A DNA stretch of 64,000 nt, taken from positions 1-64,000 of the forward strand of contig DATNBR010000018.1 of assembly GCA_035571875.1 (NCBI GenBank), in the 5' to 3' direction. The translations under genes were made by a program, and so were the position numbers. Origin of the DNA: Parafrigoribacterium_A sp035571875 (lineage in GTDB: Bacteria > Actinomycetota > Actinomycetes > Actinomycetales > Microbacteriaceae). The notes under the pieces are model-generated. The model was not told where the DNA came from. It worked only from the letters and a program-made list of their open reading frames with translations, and ran no database searches. Below are positions 46,834 to 56,042 of the stretch, in pieces (within the stretch, counting starts at the first letter, position 1; every line of letters starts with the position of its first letter).

Positions 46834-48836
46834 GTGGCGGCAGGGGGAGCGGATCCCGGCGCGGCGCGGCAGTCATTGCCACGGCGCTCGCCGCGGTGCT
46901 CCTCGCGGGGTGCGCGACGACTGAGTCCGCGCCGATCGAGCACGGCCACGGACTCACGGCCGCCCTCTCGAGCGTGCCGAAGCGCGAGGTGGGCAAGACG
47001 CCGCAGATGCGGCTCGCCGGCGGCCTGATCCCGCCGACGAACCGGTGGTTCTCGGGTCTGGTGTTCGACCAGCCGCAGCCGGTCTTCCCGCTGCCGCTCT
47101 CCTTCGCGCTCACCGACACGGGATTCTCCTTCGGCGTTCCCGTGGTGCACAGCGGCGCCGATACGATCACGGGCGGCATGCAGCCAGACCTCACCGTGGA
47201 TGCCGGGGCGGCATCCAGCAGAATCGTCGCGTACGACGAGGCCTCGGTCACCATTGACGAACTGGACGCCTCGGGCAAGCCCATCGGCTCCGTCGTGATC
47301 GCCGAGGGCTCCCCCCTCGTGAGCTTCACCGCCAAGCACGACGTGACGCTCAGACTTCCCCGTCCGCTGACCCGCTCCGGTGACACCTGGAGCGCCAAGG
47401 TTCAGGACTCCCACTATGGCCTCGTCACCAACGGCGATGTGCAGAAGGATGGCGGCGCCGTCGCCCTGAAGAAGGGACAGTCCGCGGTGTGGTTCGCCGC
47501 CCCGAGCGCCGGAAGCCTGGACAGGGTCGCCGCGCTTGCTGACCCGCTCGTGTCGACATCCGTGAAGTACTCCACCTCGGACACGACCGTCGAGACGGCG
47601 ATCAGCTATCGCAACAGTGCGAAGTCCGACACCGCATTCGTGGCGATGCCGCACCAGAAGGCCGGCCTCGATCACTCGGTCACCTGCGACCTGGGGGAAT
47701 ACCCCTCGATCTACGGGCAGCTCTCGCTCTGCTCCGGCACGACGCTCACGTGGGCCTCGCCGCACATCACGCCCGACGACTCGCTGCCGATCGACCGCCT
47801 GTCGGCCAAGCAGAAGGATGCGCTGAAAGCCCAGGTGGCCAAGGACGCGGATGCGTCGCCTGACCTTCCCACCGACACCTACTTCGGCGGCAAGGGGCTG
47901 TATCGCCTCGCGAACCTGCTCGACCTCGCCACCCAGCTCGGCGACGACGACTCGGCGGCGACAGTAAAGAGGCAGCTCTCGAGCGCGCTGGAGAAGTGGA
48001 CGGATCCGAAGGGCTGCGCGTCGCGCAAGACCGAGTGCTTCGTCTACGACCCCGAGGTCCGCGGCATGGTCGGGCTCGAGGCATCCTTCGGCGCGGACGA
48101 GTTCAACGACCACCACTTCCACTACGGCTACTTCCTCTACGCGGCGAGCGTCGCGGCGGCTCACGACCCGAAGCTCGCCAGGAAGATCGCACCGGTCATC
48201 AATCTGCTCGCGGCCGACCTCGCCACGAGTGGAGCGTCGAAGAGCTTCCCCGTGCGCCGCACCTTCGACGCGTACGCGGGTCACTCCTGGGCATCCGGAT
48301 ACTCGCCCTTCGCCGACGGCAACAACCAGGAGTCCAGCTCGGAGGCGGTCTCGGCCTGGAACGGTCTGGCACTCTGGGCCGGAGTCACGAAGAACGAGTC
48401 GCTCAAGTCCGAGGCCGAATGGATGTTGTCGAGCGAGGCAGCGTCTGCCAAGGCCTACTGGACCGATTTCGACGCCTCGGCGCAGGTTTATCAGGGGTAC
48501 CAGCACTCGATCGTGCCGCTCAACTGGGGTGGCAAGCGCGATTACGCCACCTGGTTCAGCGCGGAGCCGAATGCCAAGCTGTCCATTCTGCTGCTGCCGA
48601 TGAGCCCGGTCTCGGGCTACCTCGGCGGCGACCCGAAGCGCATCGAGAAGAACCTCGAGCAGGCGGCGCCGAACGGCTACGACGTGACCCTCGGCGACTA
48701 TCTCATCATGTATGCGGCGATGGCCGGCGACGAGCGGAAGGCGCAGGCGCTGAAGGATGCCGAGGCGCTGCCCGAGAACCGGATCGACAACGGCGACTCC
48801 CGCAGCTACCTGCTCGCGTGGATCATGACGCGGTAG
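46830..48836 (+). CDS. GH81-like endo-beta-1,3-glucanase lipoprotein
   Basis: 668 residues, GTG start overlapping the previous stop. The lipoprotein signal ends L-L-A-G-C, placing the lipid-bearing cysteine near residue 28. Early P-P-T-N-R-W-F-S-G-L is the usual GH81 N-terminal motif. The catalytic half shows F-N-D-H-H-F-H-Y-G-Y-F (D427) and D-G-N-N-Q-E-S-S-S-E-A (E501 and E505), the strongly conserved acid/base clusters of GH81. The family cleaves beta-1,3-glucan. As third gene of the synthase operon it would trim or release the polymer outside, as BcsZ does for cellulose. Confidence 0.9.
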   Translation: MSGGRGSGSRRGAAVIATALAAVLLAGCATTESAPIEHGHGLTAALSSVPKREVGKTPQMRLAGGLIPPTNRWFSGLVFDQPQPVFPLPLSFALTDTGFSFGVPVVHSGADTITGGMQPDLTVDAGAASSRIVAYDEASVTIDELDASGKPIGSVVIAEGSPLVSFTAKHDVTLRLPRPLTRSGDTWSAKVQDSHYGLVTNGDVQKDGGAVALKKGQSAVWFAAPSAGSLDRVAALADPLVSTSVKYSTSDTTVETAISYRNSAKSDTAFVAMPHQKAGLDHSVTCDLGEYPSIYGQLSLCSGTTLTWASPHITPDDSLPIDRLSAKQKDALKAQVAKDADASPDLPTDTYFGGKGLYRLANLLDLATQLGDDDSAATVKRQLSSALEKWTDPKGCASRKTECFVYDPEVRGMVGLEASFGADEFNDHHFHYGYFLYAASVAAAHDPKLARKIAPVINLLAADLATSGASKSFPVRRTFDAYAGHSWASGYSPFADGNNQESSSEAVSAWNGLALWAGVTKNESLKSEAEWMLSSEAASAKAYWTDFDASAQVYQGYQHSIVPLNWGGKRDYATWFSAEPNAKLSILLLPMSPVSGYLGGDPKRIEKNLEQAAPNGYDVTLGDYLIMYAAMAGDERKAQALKDAEALPENRIDNGDSRSYLLAWIMTR

Positions 48837-48843
48837 TCGCGGT

Positions 48844-49623
48844 TCAGCTCTGGCACCGCGGACACCAGTACACATCGCGCTGCGTGAGCGGCGTCGCCCC
48901 GAGCGTGCCGTGCAGGATCGTCGTGCCGCATCGCCTGCACGGTGCGCCCGCGCGCCCGTAGACCCAACTCGTGCGTCCCGGTCTGAGGTCGCCGGTGGTG
49001 CTGCGGATGGTGCGCTCGCGATTGGCGCGCAGCATCCGGCGGGCGAGTGCCAGGGTTCCACTCGCGTCGGCGACCTCCCCGACCGGTCGCGTCGGTGCGA
49101 GTCCGCGCAGGAAGCACAGCTCATTCGCGTATTCGTTGCCGATGCCGGCGAGGTTTCGCTGGTCCTGCAGCGCGACGAAGACGGGGGTCTGTGGTGCGGC
49201 CAACAGTCTTCGGGACGCCTCCGCGGCATCCCAGCCCTCGCCGAGGAGGTCGGGACCCAGGTGGCCGACGACGCTGTCTTCTGCGTCGCGCGCCACGAGC
49301 TCGGTGATGCCGAGCGAGAAGCCCACGACCTGCCACTCGGCGGTCTCGAGCACGGCGCGCGCCTCGTGGGCGGGGCGGCGCCACGGGGTGCCGTGTCGGT
49401 AGAGGTGCCACGCGCCCTCCATCTTGAGGTGACTGTGCAGGGTGAAGTCGCCGATGCGCATGAGCAGATGTTTGCCGCGACTCACCACCTCATGCACGGT
49501 CTCGCCGCTGAGATCCGCGGTGGCGAAGGCGGGAACGCGAAGGTCGAACCCGGTGAGCACCTGGCCCTGCAGCGCCGCATTGAGGTTGTGCGCGGCGAGC
49601 CACACGGTGTCGCCCTCGGGCAT
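48844..49623 (-). CDS. Fpg/Nei-family DNA glycosylase (endonuclease VIII-like, Nei2 type)
   Basis: 259 residues. The N terminus MPEGDTV carries the catalytic P2/E3 of the family. The helix-two-turn-helix segment N-L-A-G-I-G-N-E-Y-A-N-E is present, and the C-terminal zinc finger is C-R-R-C-G-T ... C-P-R-C. It excises oxidised pyrimidines and cuts the strand by beta,delta-elimination. It lies next to lhr on the same strand, a pairing common in actinobacteria; Lhr is also a repair helicase. Confidence 0.93.
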   Translation of the reverse strand: MPEGDTVWLAAHNLNAALQGQVLTGFDLRVPAFATADLSGETVHEVVSRGKHLLMRIGDFTLHSHLKMEGAWHLYRHGTPWRRPAHEARAVLETAEWQVVGFSLGITELVARDAEDSVVGHLGPDLLGEGWDAAEASRRLLAAPQTPVFVALQDQRNLAGIGNEYANELCFLRGLAPTRPVGEVADASGTLALARRMLRANRERTIRSTTGDLRPGRTSWVYGRAGAPCRRCGTTILHGTLGATPLTQRDVYWCPRCQS

Positions 49624-49708
49624 CGCCTCTCCTCTCGCGGTCTGGCAGAAACCCTAGCCGCCGGCCCTGACAGGCCGCCGTCTCCGTGCCGTGGGCACCG
49701 CGCCCTCT

Positions 49709-49812
49709 GCATAACTCAGGCAGTTCGGTGTGAGGAGCGGTGTGAGGAGCCGTGTGGCGCCTGCGTTCTCGGCGCTCAGGCGTCCCTCGCCCGCGAAGTG
49801 CAGGAGTTATGC
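49709..49812. repeat. Intergenic stem-loop, CATAACTC family
   Basis: 19-base arms, 16 matches: GCATAACTCAGGCAGTTCG (49709-49727) against 49794-49812. Between them are two tandem GGTGTGAGGAGC-like units. This is the main content of the 291-base gap between the nei-like and lhr genes (49624-49914), where no gene was recognised. Confidence 0.65.
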
Positions 49813-49914
49813 CTTGAGCCGAGGAGTCGATCCTCACGGCACCCTGGCGCACGCGGTCGTAAGCGCAGCGGTTATCGAGTCGGCGGATGGCGGGCGGCCA
49901 CGCACCAAGCTGCG

Positions 49915-52900
49915 CTAGGCCCGCAGGCGCAGCCCCTGCGGCGTGGTGCTGAACCCGGCAGCGGTGAGCGCGGCGCCGAGCGGCGTGCCGATCACGAACA
50001 CGCCATCCGCCTTCTCGACCTTGAGCCGCCCGCCCGAACGCCGGATCGTGCCGGCGAGGGATGCCGCTGCCGCAGCCAACACGCGCTCGTCACTGCCCAA
50101 GGTGAGCATGGTCTTGCCGCCGCGTTCGACGTACAGCGCGAGCTCGCCATCCACGAGCACCACGAGAGCGCCCGCCTTGCGACCGGGACGATGACCGCGC
50201 TTCTCGGCCTCGGAGGAGTCGGTCGGGAGGTTCGACGGCCACGGCAGCGCCGCGCCGAACGGGTTCGCGGGGTCGGTCGCCGCAAGCGTGACGGCGGTGT
50301 CGCCCCCGCTTGCACCCGGCTCCCGGCTGAAGCTGCGCAGGCGATCCACCGTCGGGCCGGTGGCGAACTGAGCACCACCGAGTCCCTCCACGAAGTACCC
50401 GCGTCTCGCCCTGCCCGACTCCTCGAAGCCGCTGAGCACCTTGTAGACGAGAGCGAAACCACCGCGCATCGACTCGCTGACGACCGAACCGCGCGTCACG
50501 ACACCGTGCCGTTCGAGCAGCAGTTCGGCGGTCGCGAGCGCTCGCACGGTGGGGTCTGCCTCGGCGAGCGGCAGCAGCGACCAGCGCCCTGCCGCACCCG
50601 GCGGGCCCGACTGCGACGGCAGCGACGGGCGTCCCCTGCCGCGGTAGGCGCGGCTGCGCGTGACCGCCCGCGGCCTGGCAGGCCCTCCCAGGTACGACCT
50701 CAGCGGCGAGAGTGTGTCGTTCGTGACGAGTCCGCCCCAGACGAGCTCCCACAGTGCGGTGAGCAGCTCGCGATCATCCGTGCTGCCCACCGCCGACGCG
50801 AGCTGACGGAAGAAGTACGCGCCGCCCCCGGCCAGACTCGCGAGAATCTCGCGCTGCAGCTCCGTGGTCTCATCGCCGCTCGGTTCGGCGAGCGTGAGCG
50901 GCGCACTCTCTGCCAGGTGCAGGCTCACCCAGCCGTCATTGCCGGGCAGCGCACCGCGGCCCGACCAGACGACCTCACCGGATGCTGTGAGCTCGTCGAG
51001 CATGACCGGCGAGTAGTCCCGCACTCGCGCCGGCAGCACGAGCGACTCCCACGCGGATGCCGGCAACGCGACTCCCGAGAGCTGGTCGATCACCTGCACC
51101 ACGCCATCCACTCCCCGCAGCGGCTCGGTCACGTGCTGCCAGGCCGGGAGAAAACGCCCCAGGGTCGCGGCGTCGACCGGCTCGACCTCATGGCGAAGCG
51201 CGGCGAGCGAGCGAGCGCGCAGCCGGCGCAGCACTTCGGTGTCGCACCACTCGCTGCCTGAACTGCCCGGCCGGAACTCGCCCTCCACGACGCGCCGCTG
51301 CTGTGCGAGCCGACGCAGCGTCTCGAGCGCGACGGCCGTGCCGAGGCCGAGGCGCTCGGCCACATCGAGCGCGGTGAACGGGCCGTGGGTTCTTGCGAAG
51401 CGCCCCACGAGGTCGCCGAGCGGATCGTCGACCGGTTCGATGAAGGCCACCGGCACCCCGATCGGCAGCGGTGTGCCGAGGGCGTCACGCAGGCGACTCG
51501 CGTCTTCGATGACGGCCCAGCGTTCCTCTCCCGCGATGGTGGCGACGAGCACGCGGTTCGCGCGCTGCAGCGGTTCGAGGAGCGCGCGGAGCTCGGTACC
51601 CCGTGGGTCGAGTAGGCCGCCCGCGGCCGTGCCCCGCGGGTCGAGTAGGCCGCCCGCGGCCGTATCGAGACCCTTATCGGCAAGCCAGCTGCGCTCGATG
51701 ATCTCGTCGACCGAGAGCGGTCCGAGCAGCCGGAGGAGGTCGACAACGCCCTCGATGTCGCGCGCGCGGCGATCGGGGGCGAGCCTCTGCAGTTCGAGCT
51801 CGGTCTGCTCGATCACGCCGGCATCCAGCAGCTCGCGCAATTCGGCGCGACCGAGCAACTCCGCCAGGAGGGTCGAGTCGAGGCTCAGCGCCGCGGCCCT
51901 GCGCTCGGCGAGCGGCGAGTCCCCCTCATACATGAACGCGGCGACGTAGCCGAACAGCAGCGAGCGGGCAAAGGGCGACGCCTGCTCGGTCTCGGCCTCC
52001 ACGATCCGGATGCGCCTACTCTCGATGTCGCCTGCCAGCGCCGTCAGCGCGGGCAGGTCATAGACGTCCTGCAGAACCTCGCGCACCGTCTCGAGCACGA
52101 TGGGAAAGGTCGGATACCGGCTCGCCACGGCGAGCAATTGAGACGAACGCTGTCGCTGCTGCCAGAGCGGTGAGCGCTTGCCGGGGTTGTACCGCGGCAA
52201 CAGGAGCGCTCTCGCCGCGCACTCGCGAAAGCGCGAGGCGAACAGGGCAGAGCCACCCACCTCCTCGGTGACGATCTCGCGCAGCTCCTCCGCCTCGAAC
52301 AGAAACAACTCCGCGCCGGGAGGTTCTGCATCCGTATCCGGGATACGCAGTACCACTCCGTCGTCGCTGGCCATGGCCGCGCCGTCGATGCCGAATCGGT
52401 CACGAATGCGTGCGCCGACCGCGAGGGCCCATGGCGCATGCACTTGCATGCCGTAAGGGGAATGAAGGATGACGCGCCAGTCACCCAGCTCGTCGCGAAA
52501 CCGTTCGACGACGAGAGTGCGGTCGGTGGGAACGTGTCCTGTGGCGGCCTTCTGATCGTTCACGAAGGCGATGAGGTTGTTCACCGCCCGCTCGTCGAGG
52601 CCGCCCACCGAGACGCGGTCTCGCACCTCAACCGCGGAGTGGGTGGAGACCTCCCGGGTGAACGCCCCGATCGCGCGCCCCAATTCCGCGGGTCGCCCGA
52701 TGCCGTCCCCGCGCCAGAACGGAACCCGCCCCGGCTGCCCGAACGCGGGAGAGACCACGACGCGGTCGTGCGTGATGTCTTCGATCTTCCAACTCGTCGT
52801 GCCGAGTGCGAACACGTCGCCGACGCGGGATTCGTAGACCATCTCCTCGTCGAGTTCACCGACCCGGCCGCCTGCGGTCTTGGAGGGGTCCGCCCCCACC

Positions 52901-54771
52901 ATGAAGACTCCGAACAGCCCGCGGTCGGGAATCGTGCCGCCCGATGTCACCGCAAGGCGCTGCGCCCCCGGCCTGCCCGTGATCGTGCCCTTCACGCGGT
53001 CCCAGACAATGCGCGGGCGGAGCTCGGCGAACTCGTCGGAGGGATAGCGGCCGCTCAACAGATCGAGCGTGGCCTCATATGCGCTGCGCGGCATGTTCGC
53101 AAACGGTGCGCTGCGTCGCACCGTGTCGAACCAGTCCTCCACGTCCACCTCGTCGAGCGCCACGGCCGCGACGGTCTGCTGGGCGAGGATGTCGAGCGGG
53201 TTCTGCGGAATGGCCAGCGCTTCGATGAGCCCGGCCGACATCCGCTCGCTCGCCACGGCGGAGTGCAGCAGGTCCGCGCGGTGCTTCGGGAACACGATGC
53301 CACGCGAGACCTCGTTGACCTGGTGACCGGCCCGACCGATGCGCTGCAGGCCACTCGCGACCGACGGCGGCGACTCGACCTGGATGACGAGGTCGACGGC
53401 GCCCATGTCGATGCCGAGTTCGAGCGAACTCGTTGCCACGACGCAGCGCAGCCGCCCCGATTTGAGGTCGTCCTCGATGATCGCGCGCTGGTCTTTCGAC
53501 ACGGAGCCATGGTGCGCCCGGGCAAGGAGCGGCGCCGCGCCCGTCGTCGCTCCCGACTGGCCGATCGCCTGCGCCGGGAAAGAGGTCACCGCGGGTTGAG
53601 TGACTGCCGCGGGTTGAGTAGGGCGCCCCGCGACTGCCGCGGGTTGAGTAGGGCGCCCCGCGGCTGCCGCGGGTTGAGTAGGGCGCCCCGCGCCCGTATC
53701 GAAACCAAGGCTCCCCGTCGCCGAGGTTTCGATACGCTCGCTGCGCGAGCTACTCAACCCGCCGGGGATACGCTCGCTGCGCGAGCTACTCAACCCGCCG
53801 GGGATACGCTCGCCGCGCGAGCTACTCAACCCGCCATCCGCATCCAGCCGCTCGGCGTAGATCTCGTTCAGCCGACCGGTCAGCCGCTCCGCAAGTCGGC
53901 GCGAGTTTGCGAAAACGATCGTCGATCGGTGTTCCAGGATGCGGTCGACGATCTTCTCCTCGACATGCGGCCAGATCGAGCCCTGCGGCGCCGTGCCCGC
54001 GGCGGAGCCCTCGAGCGGGGCGGCGGTGCCGAGCTCGGTCATGTCCTCCACCGGCACCACGACGGAGAGGTCGAACTTCTTGGTCGACTTCGGTGCGACG
54101 ATTCTCACCGGCGCGTTCCCAGCGAGAAAGCGCGCGACCTCCTCGTGCGGCCGCACGGTCGCCGAGAGGCCGATGCGCTGGGCCGGACGTTCGAGCAACA
54201 GGTCGAGCCTCTCGAGCGAGACCGCGAGATGCGCGCCGCGCTTGGTCGAGGCGACGGCGTGCACCTCGTCCACGATCACCGTCTCGACGCCGCGCAGTGT
54301 GTCGCGCGCGGCGGAGGTGAGCATGAGATAGAGCGACTCGGGTGTCGTGATGAGGATGTCGGGCGGCTTTCGCTGCAGCAGCCGCCGGTCCGCGGTCGAC
54401 GTGTCTCCCGATCGCACCCCGACCGTGACCTCCGGTGGCTGCAGCCCCAGCCGTTTCGCGGTCTGCGTCACGCCGACGAGCGGAGCCCTCAGGTTGCGCT
54501 CGACGTCGACCGCGAGCGCCTTGAGCGGCGAGATGTAGAGCACTCGCGTGCGCCGCTGTGGATCCTCCGGCGGCGCGGAGGAGGCGAGGCGGTCGATCGC
54601 CCAGAGGAACGCGGCGAGGGTCTTGCCCGAACCGGTGGGTGCGACGACGAGCGCGTGGGCGCCCCGGGAGATGGCGTCCCACGCGCCGGCCTGGGCATCC
54701 GTCGGCGCGCTGAACGCGCCCGAGAACCACTGCCTCGTTGCCGGGGTGAAGCGCTCGAGCGGAGTGGTCAT
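49915..54771 (-). CDS. lhr: Lhr-type ATP-dependent DNA helicase with translated repeat insertions
   Basis: 1618 residues. Superfamily 2 3'-5' helicase of DNA repair. Walker A A-P-T-G-S-G-K-T is at 44-51, then the D-E-V-H box, motif VI Q-R-I-G-R-A-G-H-Q, winged-helix and Lhr core domains, and the long C-terminal domain special to bacterial Lhr with winged helices at the far end. The ATG at 54771 (MTTPLERF) is used; a 27-codon upstream extension lacks support. Residues about 312-395 (between helicase motifs IV and V) are translated copies of a dispersed repeat, giving tandem G-R-P-T-Q-P-A-A and S-S-S-R-S-E-R-I-P-G-G-L units. A second, smaller set at about 1036-1058 reads L-L-D-P-R-G-T-A-A-G-G twice. 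Both stay in frame. Confidence 0.95.
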   Translation of the reverse strand: MTTPLERFTPATRQWFSGAFSAPTDAQAGAWDAISRGAHALVVAPTGSGKTLAAFLWAIDRLASSAPPEDPQRRTRVLYISPLKALAVDVERNLRAPLVGVTQTAKRLGLQPPEVTVGVRSGDTSTADRRLLQRKPPDILITTPESLYLMLTSAARDTLRGVETVIVDEVHAVASTKRGAHLAVSLERLDLLLERPAQRIGLSATVRPHEEVARFLAGNAPVRIVAPKSTKKFDLSVVVPVEDMTELGTAAPLEGSAAGTAPQGSIWPHVEEKIVDRILEHRSTIVFANSRRLAERLTGRLNEIYAERLDADGGLSSSRGERIPGGLSSSRSERIPGGLSSSRSERIETSATGSLGFDTGAGRPTQPAAAAGRPTQPAAVAGRPTQPAAVTQPAVTSFPAQAIGQSGATTGAAPLLARAHHGSVSKDQRAIIEDDLKSGRLRCVVATSSLELGIDMGAVDLVIQVESPPSVASGLQRIGRAGHQVNEVSRGIVFPKHRADLLHSAVASERMSAGLIEALAIPQNPLDILAQQTVAAVALDEVDVEDWFDTVRRSAPFANMPRSAYEATLDLLSGRYPSDEFAELRPRIVWDRVKGTITGRPGAQRLAVTSGGTIPDRGLFGVFMVGADPSKTAGGRVGELDEEMVYESRVGDVFALGTTSWKIEDITHDRVVVSPAFGQPGRVPFWRGDGIGRPAELGRAIGAFTREVSTHSAVEVRDRVSVGGLDERAVNNLIAFVNDQKAATGHVPTDRTLVVERFRDELGDWRVILHSPYGMQVHAPWALAVGARIRDRFGIDGAAMASDDGVVLRIPDTDAEPPGAELFLFEAEELREIVTEEVGGSALFASRFRECAARALLLPRYNPGKRSPLWQQRQRSSQLLAVASRYPTFPIVLETVREVLQDVYDLPALTALAGDIESRRIRIVEAETEQASPFARSLLFGYVAAFMYEGDSPLAERRAAALSLDSTLLAELLGRAELRELLDAGVIEQTELELQRLAPDRRARDIEGVVDLLRLLGPLSVDEIIERSWLADKGLDTAAGGLLDPRGTAAGGLLDPRGTELRALLEPLQRANRVLVATIAGEERWAVIEDASRLRDALGTPLPIGVPVAFIEPVDDPLGDLVGRFARTHGPFTALDVAERLGLGTAVALETLRRLAQQRRVVEGEFRPGSSGSEWCDTEVLRRLRARSLAALRHEVEPVDAATLGRFLPAWQHVTEPLRGVDGVVQVIDQLSGVALPASAWESLVLPARVRDYSPVMLDELTASGEVVWSGRGALPGNDGWVSLHLAESAPLTLAEPSGDETTELQREILASLAGGGAYFFRQLASAVGSTDDRELLTALWELVWGGLVTNDTLSPLRSYLGGPARPRAVTRSRAYRGRGRPSLPSQSGPPGAAGRWSLLPLAEADPTVRALATAELLLERHGVVTRGSVVSESMRGGFALVYKVLSGFEESGRARRGYFVEGLGGAQFATGPTVDRLRSFSREPGASGGDTAVTLAATDPANPFGAALPWPSNLPTDSSEAEKRGHRPGRKAGALVVLVDGELALYVERGGKTMLTLGSDERVLAAAAASLAGTIRRSGGRLKVEKADGVFVIGTPLGAALTAAGFSTTPQGLRLRA
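51599..51664. repeat. Two tandem 33-base repeat units inside lhr (C-terminal part)
   Basis: Copies at 51599-51631 and 51632-51664 differ by two bases and contain GGGTCGAGTAGGCCGCCCGC, followed by TATCGAGACCC. They resemble the GGGTTGAGTAG...TATCGAAACC repeat at 53589-53835. Confidence 0.8.
53589..53835. repeat. Compound inverted repeat array inside lhr
   Basis: Left side: a partial then three 30-base units (53606-53695) with core GGGTTGAGTAGGGCGCCCCG, ending in GTATCGAAACC (53696-53706). Right side: GGTTTCGATAC (53725-53735) then two 36-base units and a 28-base unit (53736-53835) with core CGCGAGCTACTCAACCC. The halves are complementary in outline, so the array is one large palindrome built from opposed copies of a dispersed actinobacterial repeat. 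Confidence 0.85.
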
Positions 54772-54878
54772 CCCTCTATCCTCGTGCAGCCCACTGACCG
54801 TCGGCCTGTGGGAACGCGCGGTAACACGCCGACGAGACTCGCGGCCTTTCACAAGGAACTCCTAGCTATGGTGTGAAC

Positions 54879-55277
54879 ATGTCAAAGGCGCCAGTTCTTC
54901 CCAGTGAGGTCTCAAGCAAGGTCGGAGCGTTCGACAAGTTCGCCGAGGGCGCGTCGAGGGTCGCGAGCCGCGCGTGGTTCTTTTGCTTCTGCGTTGTGCT
55001 CGTGGTGCTGTGGGCGCCATCGATCCTTCTGCTGCGCAGCATCGACACCTGGCAGCTGATCATCAACACCCTGACCACGATCATCACGTTCCTCATGGTC
55101 GCGCTGCTGCAGAACAGTCAGACGCGCGCCGATCTCGCGGTGCAGCACAAGCTGAACGCCATCGCCGACTCGCTCAGCGATCTCATGGCAGAGCGCGGAC
55201 TCGACAAAGACAGCGAAGAACTGCGCGAGGCGGTCGGGCTGGAGCAGCGAGAGAGCACGAGCAAGAACGCCGGCTGA
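54879..55277 (+). CDS. Low-affinity iron permease-like (Fet4-type) small membrane protein
   Basis: 132 residues (134 if a GTG six bases upstream is used). Two membrane helices (about 32-54 and 62-80) with W-A-P-S-I-L-L-L and T-L-T-T-I-I-T-F-L-M-V-A-L-L-Q-N-S-Q-T-R-A-D, the latter being the hallmark of the low-affinity iron permease family, then a cytoplasmic amphipathic tail. The yeast member transports Fe(II); in bacteria the short proteins are untested. Divergent from lhr. Confidence 0.8.
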   Translation: MSKAPVLPSEVSSKVGAFDKFAEGASRVASRAWFFCFCVVLVVLWAPSILLLRSIDTWQLIINTLTTIITFLMVALLQNSQTRADLAVQHKLNAIADSLSDLMAERGLDKDSEELREAVGLEQRESTSKNAG

Positions 55278-55286
55278 TTCGGCGTC

Positions 55287-55913
55287 TCAGACTTCGCAGC
55301 TGCGGAGAAAGTCGCCGACTTCTTTCACCTCAGCGGCCGTGACACCGTGGCCAAGCCCCTCGTAGATGCGCTCGGTGAGCGTCGAATGGGTGGGCAACCA
55401 GTCGATCGTGTCGTCGATGAGGCGCGGCGGAAGAACCGCGTCCTCCGTGCCGCGGCCCCAGAACACCGGGGGCCGCAGCGCCTCGATCGCCGCGTCGCCG
55501 TCATGGGTGCCACGCACCACGAAGCCCGACAGGTTGACGGCACCGATGAATCGCTCTGGCGCCATCCGCAGCAGTTGAAGCACCATCGCGCCGCCCTGCG
55601 AGAATCCCAGGATGCTGACGCTCGCGTACTCGAGGCCGTCGAGCCAGTCGAGCACCGCGCTCGCCGCGGCATCCGCATTCTCGAGCGTCGGTGTGCCGTC
55701 GACGTACTGGGCCTGGTCGAACCAGGAGAAGCCCGGCCCGTCGGGCAGGGGTGCACGAACGGATGCGATCACCGGCTCGAGTGGGAGCAGCGGCGAGAGA
55801 CCGAACAGGTCGCTCTCGTTTGCGCCCTTTCCGTGCATCAAGACGAGCAGGGGTCGATTCGCTCGCTCGCGCTCGGGAGCCGACCAGAGAACGGCATTCG
55901 AATCCAGGTGCAT
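55287..55913 (-). CDS. Phospholipase/carboxylesterase-family alpha/beta hydrolase
   Basis: 208 residues from the ATG at 55913 (MHLDSNAV), preferred because the strand containing L-V-L-M-H-G-K-G follows in the normal place; a 29-codon extension is possible. The nucleophile elbow is G-F-S-Q-G-G, the acid is in G-T-E-D-A-V-L-P and the histidine in G-L-G-H-G-V-T. The family hydrolyses short acyl esters. Convergent with the Fet4-like gene. Confidence 0.9.
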   Translation of the reverse strand: MHLDSNAVLWSAPERERANRPLLVLMHGKGANESDLFGLSPLLPLEPVIASVRAPLPDGPGFSWFDQAQYVDGTPTLENADAAASAVLDWLDGLEYASVSILGFSQGGAMVLQLLRMAPERFIGAVNLSGFVVRGTHDGDAAIEALRPPVFWGRGTEDAVLPPRLIDDTIDWLPTHSTLTERIYEGLGHGVTAAEVKEVGDFLRSCEV

Positions 55914-56042
55914 CACCCCATACTTGCACTCCGCGACGATGCGCCCCTGCGTCAACGATGCGCCCGTCACAGCGGCCGCATCGATAACAGACTTGCGCAC
56001 CGTCGCGTGGTGACGGCTCGACCGCAGGGGAGAGAATGGAGC

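Noticed and set aside
49730..49918. A 62-codon open frame between the nei-like and lhr genes
   Set aside because: It coincides with the stem-loop element, has no ribosome-binding site and overlaps the lhr end.
48910..51261. A 783-codon plus-strand open frame opposite nei-like and lhr genes
   Set aside because: Antisense to two well-supported genes, no start signal or motif; a product of third-position GC bias.
53589..53835. Regular 30- and 36-base repeats that might be a CRISPR array
   Set aside because: Units abut without unique spacers, occur in opposed orientation, are translated within lhr, and single copies occur elsewhere in the window (58493, 62450). No cas genes are present.
52438..54876. 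An 812-codon plus-strand open frame opposite lhr
   Set aside because: It runs antisense to motif-bearing lhr codons, has the composition of a high-GC shadow frame, and shows no recognisable domain.
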